64,000 nucleotides of DNA from Mongoliibacter ruber (GTDB lineage Bacteria > Bacteroidota > Bacteroidia > Cytophagales > Cyclobacteriaceae), in NCBI RefSeq assembly GCF_003003005.1, contig NZ_PVTR01000005.1:310001-374000 (forward strand), written 5' to 3'. Below the pieces are notes generated by a model. It was not told the DNA's origin. It made no database searches and saw nothing but the letters and a program-made list of their open reading frames with translations. The position numbers were made by a program, and so were the translations under genes. This document shows positions 9,162 to 15,560 of this stretch, in pieces (within the stretch, counting starts at the first letter, position 1; every line of letters starts with the position of its first letter).

Positions 9162-10153
9162 ATCTTCGAAAACTTTTTATTTCCAAGCAAATAATATTCC
9201 CAAAGTATTGACTTTATTTTTGAATTACTCACTTTTTGAGCTTGTGATGCAGGCTTTTGTGTTTTCCCCTTCTGTCCATGAAAATCAACATGCGCTTTGA
9301 TTACACTTTTACTATCTCCATAAAGCCCACGGAATAAAAAAACTGAAGCTGCCAAAAGATCTAAAAATACCCGGCAAAAATAAATCCTATAAAAAACACT
9401 AAGTGTTAGATTTTTTTTGAGGGTGAATAAGCTGTTTCTGAAATTCAGATAGGTTTTGAAGGGATTGCTCCGAGATAAAGTCGCTCCGCCTACATGGAAA
9501 ACTTTCACTTTATGCAGAAAATGCAGTTTATGGTTTTGGTTTCTCAACCTCCAGCACAAGTCTATTTCTTCCATATGGGCAAAAAACAGTGGGTCAAAGC
9601 CTCCAAGCTGATGGAAGAGATTCGCACGAATTGCCATACACGCGCCTGAAGTCCAATCAACAGCAACATCCTGATCGTATTGTCCTTCGTCTTTTTCCAA
9701 ATATGAAAGCATTCTCCCCCTGCAATAAGGATAACCCAATGCATCCAAATATCCTCCCGCTGCTCCTGCATGATCAAAAACCTGCTTATTTGAAAAAGAA
9801 AGGATTTTAGGTTGGACAGCAGCCGAATTTGGATTTACATCCAACCATTGAATCAAATTCTGATCCCATAAAGGAGTAACCTCAACATCAGAATTTAACA
9901 AGACATAATATTGATATTGCCCTTGTAACTTTGCAAGTCCCCGATTGTAGCCATCAGCAAACCCATAATTCTCCGATAGCACATAATGCTTCAAATCAGG
10001 ATAATGAGTCTTCAAAAACGGCAATGAACCATCAGTGCTTGCATTATCAATTACAATAACATCATAAATAGAATGATCAACCACAGATGGCAAAAACCTT
10101 TGAAGGTGACTTTTACCATTATAGTTGAGAATAACTATTGCTGCCTTTTGCAT
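9158..10153 (-). CDS. Family 2 glycosyltransferase (rhamnosyltransferase-like)
   Basis: 331 residues. GT-A fold signatures: N-terminal AAIVILNYNGKSHLQRFLPS nucleotide-binding strand, VIVIDNASTDGS, the acceptor region YYVLLNSDVEVTP (DxD-like SDVE), and GGFDPLFFAHMEEIDLCWRL, which is the ED(x)D-type catalytic region of rhamnosyl- and galactofuranosyl-type enzymes. It transfers a sugar from a nucleotide donor to a surface polysaccharide or glycan; donor unknown. Its ATG overlaps the stop codon of ybaB by one base (TAATG), so the two genes are translationally coupled although their functions appear unrelated. Confidence 0.9.
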   Translation of the reverse strand: MQKAAIVILNYNGKSHLQRFLPSVVDHSIYDVIVIDNASTDGSLPFLKTHYPDLKHYVLSENYGFADGYNRGLAKLQGQYQYYVLLNSDVEVTPLWDQNLIQWLDVNPNSAAVQPKILSFSNKQVFDHAGAAGGYLDALGYPYCRGRMLSYLEKDEGQYDQDVAVDWTSGACMAIRANLFHQLGGFDPLFFAHMEEIDLCWRLRNQNHKLHFLHKVKVFHVGGATLSRSNPFKTYLNFRNSLFTLKKNLTLSVFYRIYFCRVFLDLLAASVFLFRGLYGDSKSVIKAHVDFHGQKGKTQKPASQAQKVSNSKIKSILWEYYLLGNKKFSKI

Positions 10154-10485
10154 TAAAACATGTTTCCGAAGTCCATTCCGGGGATATTGGGCATCATACC
10201 GTCAGTAGCGGCTTTCATTTCTTCTTTGATTTTGATATCGATCTCATCCATAGCCTTATTTGTAGCAGCTACAATCAAGTCCGCCATCATATCTTTGTCC
10301 GCGGGGGTGACAAGGGAGTCATCCACTTGTATGGCTACCACCTTTCTACTGCCATTTACTATGACCTTCACCATACCTGCACCTGATTCTCCTTCGGCCT
10401 TGAGGTGAACTAATTTGGACTGGGCCTCTTTAATTTTTCCTTGGGCCTCTTTTACCTTATTCATGATGCTCATCATATCAAACAT
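10153..10485 (-). CDS. ybaB: YbaB/EbfC family nucleoid-associated protein
   Basis: 110 residues, the family's usual size. It shows the N-terminal helix MSIMNKVKEAQGKIKEAQSK, the beta-sheet core GMVKVIVNGSRKVVAIQVDD and the DLIVAATNKAMDEI helix of YbaB/EbfC proteins, with the Met/Gly-rich tail (GMMPNIPGMDFGNMF) usual in the family. These small dimers bind DNA and help organise the nucleoid. The start has a good promoter candidate 24 bases upstream. Its stop overlaps the ATG of the downstream glycosyltransferase gene. Confidence 0.92.
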   Translation of the reverse strand: MFDMMSIMNKVKEAQGKIKEAQSKLVHLKAEGESGAGMVKVIVNGSRKVVAIQVDDSLVTPADKDMMADLIVAATNKAMDEIDIKIKEEMKAATDGMMPNIPGMDFGNMF

Positions 10486-10508
10486 AGCTTTGCTTTTTTT
10501 ATCCGAAA

Positions 10509-10541
10509 CAAATATAGCTCTTTCCCACTAGTCCACTTCAA
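10509..10541 (-). promoter_or_regulatory. Probable ybaB promoter
   Basis: On the minus strand the Bacteroidota -7 consensus TAnnTTTG is matched exactly by TATATTTG (10516 to 10509), 24 bases before the ybaB ATG. A weak -33 element (TTGA, 10541 to 10538) lies 21 bases upstream of it. Confidence 0.45.
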
Positions 10542-10695
10542 TTTATCACGGATTGAAATATTGGATATTTACCGTTTATAGAAATTAAATTTCTTATATA
10601 TATAATATATGAAAATTTAATAGATCTTTTGAAACCTAATTCATTCCAATTCGATTGAAATAAACGAGGAACCATACACCATGACTAAATAGAAT

Positions 10696-10977
10696 ATGAA
10701 AACTGTTGAAAAAATTGAAAAGGAAGAAATCATAAACTTGAAATTTTCCAGGAAGGAAGTTTTGCAGGAGGATGTAAAAAGAAAGCAGCGTAATTTCGAA
10801 CTGATGCGTGCACAGGCACTTGGTAATTTATTGAAAAACAAGGTAAATATTACTTTCGAGACAGCTGATGAAAAAGTTTTTCAGGTAAGCACAACCGTAT
10901 GGGCTGTCGGCTCAGATTATGTGTCCCTCAAAAAAAATCTTTTTATCCCTATCAATGCGATATTAGAAGTGGAATAA
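10696..10977 (+). CDS. Conserved-looking hypothetical protein, 93 residues
   Basis: Starts at an ATG after an A/T-rich region of about 200 bases divergent from ybaB. The N-terminal half is a charged helix (about 1-48: EKIEKEEIINLKFSRKEVLQ and following), and the C-terminal half looks like a small beta barrel (VNITFETADEKVFQVSTTVW, then DYVSLKKNLFIPINAILEVE), an SH3-like pattern that also occurs in proteins setting default values at membranes or RNA. No signal peptide or membrane segment. I do not recognise the family; coding is supported by its length, codon use and a terminator-like hairpin downstream. Confidence 0.65.
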   Translation: MKTVEKIEKEEIINLKFSRKEVLQEDVKRKQRNFELMRAQALGNLLKNKVNITFETADEKVFQVSTTVWAVGSDYVSLKKNLFIPINAILEVE

Positions 10978-11013
10978 ATTTGCCACGAAGGCATTAATAC
11001 ACAAGGCGCTGTT

Positions 11014-11045
11014 TTACTGTTCGAGATTTAAATCTCGAACAGTAA
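11014..11045. repeat. Perfect 32-base palindrome
   Basis: The left half TTACTGTTCGAGATTT is followed immediately by its exact reverse complement, giving a 32-base perfect palindrome with no loop. It lies 37 bases after the 93-residue ORF in the gap before hisS. It could fold into a hairpin in either transcript. Confidence 0.85.
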
Positions 11046-11049
11046 TATC

Positions 11050-11075
11050 GAGGATTTATAATCCTCATTTTTTTT
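11050..11075 (+). terminator. Hairpin with T run after the 93-residue gene
   Basis: Stem GAGGATT / AATCCTC with a TAT loop (11050-11066), followed by an A and eight T residues. It faces the plus-strand gene ending at 10977 and follows the perfect palindrome at 11014-11045. The remaining gap to 11218 contains a short inverted pair of 'TGCCAC(G/T)AAGGC' type sequence (10981 and about 11190). Confidence 0.6.
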
Positions 11076-11218
11076 GCTTCGCCGTTATGAGTGTTTCCTT
11101 CATTGCATTTTTTAGCAGCATTTCAATGATAGTGGCATCTTGGATTTGGCCACAAACTCCCTCGGTTCTTCGTATCTTTGCGCCTTAGTGGCAATATCAC
11201 TTCCCTAGAAAACCAAAT

Positions 11219-12586
11219 TTACTTCAACAACTCAATAGCCGTTGCAATATCCATCATTTCCTGATTGCCAGTTTCGAGGTTTTTGAGCGCAACCTTACCT
11301 TCTTTGATTTCATTGTCACCCAACACAATCACAAAAGGAATTTGTTTTTTATCCGCATAAGTGAATTGTTTTTTGATCTTGGCTGATTCTGGATAAAGTT
11401 CGGAAGAAATTCCCGCAACACGTAATTTACCCAACAAACCTAAGCCATACTTAAACCCTTCTTCATCAAAATAAGTGATCAATACCTTAGTATTATCTGC
11501 CTGTTGGTTTGGAAAAAGGTTCAATTCTTCCATCACATCATATATCCTATCCACACCAAATGAAAAACCTACACCGGAAACACCCTCCAATCCAAATACG
11601 CCCGTCAGGTTATCATACCTGCCTCCACCACTCACAGATCCAATGGACACATTATTAACTTTTACCTCAAAAATCGCCCCTGTATAATAAGACAAGCCTC
11701 TTGCCAGGACTACATCAAAATCCACATGGCTTTCATTTTCACCATATTGTTTGAGCAAATCAAATACTTCTTCCAGTTCTTCAATCCCTGCCATTCCTAC
11801 TTCAGAATCAACAAGGTATGATTTTAAGACCTCAAACTTGGATGAGTTACCTTCCGCCAATTCAATTACAGGTGAAAGTTTTTCAATGGCATCTTGCGAA
11901 AAGTTTCTTTGCTGCAGTTCTTCCTGCACTTTCGTCCAACCTATCTTATCCAATTTATCAATGGCTACACAAAGTTCTCCCTCTCTACCTGACTCACCAA
12001 TTACTTCAGCGATTCCCGTCAGTATTTTTCTGTTGTTGATTTTGATACTATAATCTGAGATACCAAGGTGAGCAAATACACGCTTGATCATCAACAGGAT
12101 CTCCAATTCACAGACCAGACTATCTGTACCCACCACATCGGCATCACATTGATAGAATTCCCTGTAGCGTCCCTTTTGAGGTCGGTCTGCACGCCAAACA
12201 GGTTGGATCTGAAAACGCTTAAATGGAAAGGTAATCTCATTTCTATTCATGACCACATACCTGGCAAAGGGGACAGTCAGATCATACCTTAACCCTTTTT
12301 CTGCCACTTTAGGCAGGATTTTGTTAGCACCTAGGCCCAGGTCTTCCTTTTCTACATTCTTCAAAAAATCCCCACTGTTTAATACTTTAAAAAGCAACTG
12401 ATCGCCTTCATCCCCATATTTACCCGTCAGGGTGCTGAGGTTTTCCATGGTAGGCGTTTCTAGTTGCTGAAAGCCAAAAAGCTTGAAGGTTTCCTTAATA
12501 GTATCTAAAATAAAATTTCTTTTGGCCATTTGAACTGGCCCAAAATCTCTTGTTCCTTTTGGTAAGCTTGGTTTTTGAATGGGCAT
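11219..12586 (-). CDS. hisS: Histidyl-tRNA synthetase
   Basis: 455 residues, a class II aminoacyl-tRNA synthetase that charges tRNA-His. Visible signatures: N-terminal LPKGTRDFGP, motif 2 region FQIQPVWRADRPQKGRYREF, the histidine-specific motif LARGLSYYTGAIFEV, the SGGGRYDNLTGVFG loop and the GVGFSFGVDRIYDVM motif 3. The C-terminal anticodon-binding domain starts near residue 365 (VLITYFDEEG). The start at 12586 gives the conserved MPIQKPSLPKGTRDF. Monocistronic, with a divergent small gene upstream and shared A/T-rich promoter DNA. Confidence 0.97.
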   Translation of the reverse strand: MPIQKPSLPKGTRDFGPVQMAKRNFILDTIKETFKLFGFQQLETPTMENLSTLTGKYGDEGDQLLFKVLNSGDFLKNVEKEDLGLGANKILPKVAEKGLRYDLTVPFARYVVMNRNEITFPFKRFQIQPVWRADRPQKGRYREFYQCDADVVGTDSLVCELEILLMIKRVFAHLGISDYSIKINNRKILTGIAEVIGESGREGELCVAIDKLDKIGWTKVQEELQQRNFSQDAIEKLSPVIELAEGNSSKFEVLKSYLVDSEVGMAGIEELEEVFDLLKQYGENESHVDFDVVLARGLSYYTGAIFEVKVNNVSIGSVSGGGRYDNLTGVFGLEGVSGVGFSFGVDRIYDVMEELNLFPNQQADNTKVLITYFDEEGFKYGLGLLGKLRVAGISSELYPESAKIKKQFTYADKKQIPFVIVLGDNEIKEGKVALKNLETGNQEMMDIATAIELLK

Positions 12587-12605
12587 CTTTTTGTTTTATT
12601 TTGGA

Positions 12606-12642
12606 CAAAGTTAAGTAAAATCAAATTTTTATTTTAATTTTG
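12606..12642. promoter_or_regulatory. Divergent promoter -7 elements for hisS and the 47-residue gene
   Basis: Two exact TAnnTTTG elements face opposite ways: TAACTTTG on the minus strand (12613 to 12606) about 20 bases before the hisS ATG, and TAATTTTG on the plus strand (12635-12642) 34 bases before the ATG at 12677. Clear -33 TTTG partners at the usual distance are not obvious. Confidence 0.45.
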
Positions 12643-12676
12643 CACCTCATTTGGAACAACATAAACTGATAATACA

Positions 12677-12820
12677 ATGGCTGTTACTACTTTAAAAAGA
12701 AAGCTAAGAAGAAAGAGACAAGCTCAAAATACAAGAGTTATCAAAATCAAACAATTGAGCGCCAAGCCGGTAATCAAAAATGTTGATATTGAAGAATTGA
12801 AAAAAAGCTTTGCCAAATAA
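12677..12820 (+). CDS. Small, very basic conserved-looking protein, 47 residues
   Basis: ATG to TAA, 47 codons: MAVTTLKRKLRRKRQAQNTR, then a short VIKIKQLSAKPVIKNVDIEE segment and a LKKSFAK end. About a third of residues are Lys or Arg, concentrated in the first 25. No signal peptide or membrane segment. The composition suggests binding to RNA, ribosome or DNA, like small ribosomal proteins, but I cannot name a family. Support for coding: an exact -7 promoter element 34 bases upstream, A/T-rich leader, normal codon use, and position between hisS and a repeat region. Role is unknown. Confidence 0.65.
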   Translation: MAVTTLKRKLRRKRQAQNTRVIKIKQLSAKPVIKNVDIEELKKSFAK

Positions 12821-12931
12821 GCAAAGTTCTCTTCCTAAGAAATAACGAGGCGGTCAGATTTGATCGCCTTTGTTGTTTTTAATTCAACACCTGTCAGAGT
12901 TGGGAGTTTTTGGGGTTCCGGCTTATTGTTT

Positions 12932-12992
12932 CCCTCCGAGTTTCACTCGGGGTAAATCCCCTTCGGACTTTAACCCCTTTCAGGGGTTGAGA
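12932..12992 (-). repeat. REP-like two-hairpin element (reverse copy)
   Basis: Read on the minus strand: hairpin AACCCC-TGAAA-GGGGTT, a spacer of about 20 bases, then hairpin CCGAGT-GAA-ACTCGG. This is the same two-hairpin plan as the elements at 13155-13214 and 15331-15387, in the opposite orientation. Confidence 0.6.
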
Positions 12993-13154
12993 TTAAGTAA
13001 GTATTGCAGGTTGTTTTTCATTATTGGATCAAAAAATGGATTCAAATAAACCCTGAAAAATTGATATCTATTGAATTTTGATGTCTTTACCTTGTGTGTT
13101 TTTTCTTCTGATTTGACACTTCTGATGCTCAGTCGTTAAAATCCTGAAAGCCTG

Positions 13155-13214
13155 CCTGTCGGCTAGACAGGGATTGAATACCAACGATTTTTTACCCCGG
13201 ATGCAATCCGGTGG
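13155..13214 (+). repeat. REP-like two-hairpin element
   Basis: Hairpin CCTGTC-GGCTA-GACAGG, then the conserved 'GGATTGAATACCA' linker, then hairpin CCGGAT-GCA-ATCCGG. A single-hairpin copy (AACCC..GGGTT followed by GAATT) follows at 13244-13259. The rest of the 12821-13299 gap shows no gene. Confidence 0.65.
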
Positions 13215-13299
13215 CTTGGCTTGAAATCATAAATACTGCCCAAAACCCTGATAGGGGTTGAATTAAAGCAGAAACTTTGGATTAAAAGATACATAACCT

Positions 13300-13806
13300 C
13301 TATTTCAATCTCCCCCTTTTCCCAAGCTCAACTACTCGAAGACCTTGGATTTCCCCCTTTTCAATCTCAAACAACAACAAGGTTCTCATCACATGAAACC
13401 CATGCTGACCAATAGCTCCCGGATTCATATACAGGCAGTTTAACTCCCTGTCATATTCAACCTTGCAGATATGGGAATGTCCGCACACAAACAGTTGAGG
13501 TTTTTCCTTTTTCAATAAAGACTTGATTCCTTTTGCATATTTCGGAGGTTTACCACCAATATGTGTCATCAATACTTTCATGTCTTCCAAATCAAAAATC
13601 AATGTTTCAGGGAACCTGTCCTGTGCTGCCTGATCGTCAATATTTCCCGTTATGATCCTCAAAATCTTACCAGAAGGCAAAGCTTCAATGACGCCCAAAT
13701 CACCAATGTCCCCCGCATGCCAAACCTCGTCTACAGCCTGAAGATGCTTCAAGACTATTTCATCTATATAGCTATGCGAATCTGAAATCAATCCTACTTT
13801 TACCAT
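13300..13806 (-). CDS. YfcE/MJ0936-type metallophosphoesterase
   Basis: 168 residues from the ATG at 13806 (MVKVGLISDSHSY); a start 27 bases upstream would add nine residues before the conserved motif and is unlikely. Metal-binding motifs are all present: GLISDSH (DxH), WHAGDIGD (GDxxD-like), ITGNIDD (GNxD/H), LMTHIGG and VCGHSHICKV (GHxH). Members are small two-metal phosphodiesterases active on various phosphodiesters; physiological substrate unknown. Located alone between REP-like repeats and pdhB's long upstream region. Confidence 0.9.
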   Translation of the reverse strand: MVKVGLISDSHSYIDEIVLKHLQAVDEVWHAGDIGDLGVIEALPSGKILRIITGNIDDQAAQDRFPETLIFDLEDMKVLMTHIGGKPPKYAKGIKSLLKKEKPQLFVCGHSHICKVEYDRELNCLYMNPGAIGQHGFHVMRTLLLFEIEKGEIQGLRVVELGKRGRLK

Positions 13807-14236
13807 GGCACAAAAGTACACGAAATCAGACATGATCCCGAAATGCGAATCACATACTGAAATGCCACGGCAATAATTTTCCTATGCGGGATTCAATATG
13901 GTCATGAAAAAACTTTAATCTAAAATAAAGTAGTGCTGAAAAAATATTTACCCCTTGATTATAGAGATCTTATGATAAATAATTCGTGTATTATATGAAC
14001 GGTCAGCTTGACTCAAATCAAATTTAGGATAGGAATTCAAGAAGCATCAAGTCGCTATCAAACTGACAATGGGCAGCATAGCTCACAGGAAGGAAGAACT
14101 TGGTTTTTCATAATAAAGTAAAAATCCTTAGAAAACATTACTTGGCAGGAAGTAAAATACGCTCCTGAATACCAAATCTTGTTTTGGATTTGAGGGATTA
14201 GTTCCTATTTTTACGAGCCAAAATATTGTTTATATA
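13807..14236. other. Gap before pdhB: no gene seen
   Basis: About 430 bases of A/T-rich divergent upstream DNA between the phosphodiesterase and pdhB. No convincing ORF, RNA gene or repeat is visible. The last 55 bases hold the candidate pdhB promoter. Confidence 0.5.
14183..14213 (+). promoter_or_regulatory. Probable pdhB promoter
   Basis: TTTG (14183-14186), a 19-base spacer and TATTTTTA (14206-14213) resemble the Bacteroidota -33/-7 arrangement TTTG-N19-TAnnTTTG. It would give a leader of about 16 bases before the ATG at 14237. Confidence 0.45.
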
Positions 14237-15217
14237 ATGAGAGTTATCCAATTCAGAGAAGCTTTAAGAGAAGCCATGTCAGAAGAAATGAGACGCGACA
14301 AAAATGTGTTTCTCATGGGCGAAGAAGTGGCCGAATATAATGGTGCCTATAAGGTATCACAGGGAATGTTGGACGAGTTTGGACCAGACAGGGTGATAGA
14401 CACACCAATCGCAGAACTAGGTTTTGCAGGTTTGGGTGTAGGTGCTGCCATGAATGGCCTAAGACCTATGATCGAATTCATGACATTCAACTTTTCCTTA
14501 GTTGCTATTGATCAGATCATCAACTCAGCTGCAAAAATGCTTGCCATGTCTGGCGGGGCCTACAATGTACCTATCGTATTCAGGGGCCCTACTGGTAATG
14601 CAGGTCAACTGGGTGCTACCCACTCTTCCAACTTTGAGAATTGGTTTGCCAATACTCCAGGCTTGAAGGTAGTAGTTCCATCTAATCCATATGATGCGAA
14701 AGGATTGCTGAAAGCATCTGTAAGAGATGATGACCCTGTCATTTTTATGGAATCTGAATTGATGTACTCTGATAAGGGTGAAGTCCCTGAAGGAGAATAC
14801 CTACTTCCTATCGGTGTAGCTGACATCAAAAGAAAAGGGAAACATGTTACTATTGTTTCTTTTGGAAAAATGATGAAAGTAGCCTTGGAAGCAGCTGAAG
14901 AATTAGCAAAAGAAGGTGTAGAAGCAGAGGTTATCGACTTAAGAACGGTAAGACCAATTGATTACGCAACAGTAGTGGAGTCAGTCAAAAAGACAAACAG
15001 ATGTGTTGTAGTGGAAGAAGCCAATCCGATTGCAGCGATCTCTTCTGAAATCACTTATCACCTTCAAAGAAATGCTTTTGATTACCTGGACGCTCCTGTG
15101 ATTAGGGTTAATTCAATGGATATCCCTTTGAGTTATGCCCCTACTTACATAGATGCAACTATTCCAAATGTCAAAAGAACATTGGATGCTGTGAAGCAGG
15201 TGATGTATAAGAAGTAA
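14237..15217 (+). CDS. pdhB: Pyruvate dehydrogenase E1 component, beta subunit
   Basis: 326 residues, the standard E1-beta length. Signatures: MRVIQFREALREAMSEEMRR start, FLMGEEVAEYNGAYKVSQGM, DTPIAELGFAGLGVGAAMNG (thiamine-diphosphate/subunit interface), VPIVFRGPTGNAGQLGATHS, the transketolase C-terminal domain from about residue 195 and VVVEEANPIAAISSEI. With E1-alpha, E2 and E3 it converts pyruvate to acetyl-CoA. The alpha-subunit gene is not adjacent, so the two E1 genes are unlinked here. Followed by a good terminator, so it is a single-gene transcript. Confidence 0.95.
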   Translation: MRVIQFREALREAMSEEMRRDKNVFLMGEEVAEYNGAYKVSQGMLDEFGPDRVIDTPIAELGFAGLGVGAAMNGLRPMIEFMTFNFSLVAIDQIINSAAKMLAMSGGAYNVPIVFRGPTGNAGQLGATHSSNFENWFANTPGLKVVVPSNPYDAKGLLKASVRDDDPVIFMESELMYSDKGEVPEGEYLLPIGVADIKRKGKHVTIVSFGKMMKVALEAAEELAKEGVEAEVIDLRTVRPIDYATVVESVKKTNRCVVVEEANPIAAISSEITYHLQRNAFDYLDAPVIRVNSMDIPLSYAPTYIDATIPNVKRTLDAVKQVMYKK

Positions 15218-15242
15218 AAAGACAAAAAAATATAGTATCAAC

Positions 15243-15276
15243 AAGGCCTTTTGAAGCAATTCAGAAGGCCTTTTTT
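15243..15276 (+). terminator. pdhB intrinsic terminator
   Basis: Stem AAGGCCTT / AAGGCCTT (15243-15250 and 15265-15272) extended by inner TGAA/TTCA pairs, followed by a T run, 26 bases after the pdhB stop. Confidence 0.85.
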
Positions 15277-15330
15277 GTAACCACAAAATTGGCAGGGAAA
15301 CGTAGAAAGGGATCATCAAATCTCCTGAAC

Positions 15331-15387
15331 CAACCCTGATAAGGGTTGAATACCAGAGGTTAATTGCCCTGGGTGAAACCCAGAGGA
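15331..15387 (+). repeat. REP-like two-hairpin element
   Basis: Hairpin CAACCC-TGATAA-GGGTTG, linker beginning GAATACCAGAGG, then hairpin CTGGGT-GAA-ACCCAG. A further single hairpin AACCCC-GACA-GGGGTT followed by GAATTC lies at 15414-15429. The rest of the 15218-15560 gap holds only the two terminators. Confidence 0.65.
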
Positions 15388-15510
15388 AAAAGAAGAATTG
15401 TCCACTACCCCACAACCCCGACAGGGGTTGAATTCAAATAAGGTATTTGCCTCGAACCCAATCCGGTACTCTGGGATAAAATCAAAAAATCACCGCTATT
15501 TATACAAAAA

Positions 15511-15541
15511 AAAGGCCACCCTGCAGCGCTAGGTGGCCTTT
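15511..15541 (-). terminator. Terminator of the outer-membrane barrel gene
   Basis: Stem AAAGGCCACC / GGTGGCCTTT with a short inner loop; on the minus strand it is followed by at least eight T residues (complement of 15506-15513). It lies 20 bases after the stop codon at 15561. Confidence 0.85.
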
Positions 15542-15560
15542 CAATTTATCAACCAATCTA

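Noticed and set aside
12900-13300. CRISPR array
   Set aside because: The repeats are few, imperfect, palindromic and irregularly spaced; no cas gene is present.
14605-14829. Minus-strand frame within pdhB
   Set aside because: Shadow of a highly conserved gene; no independent support.
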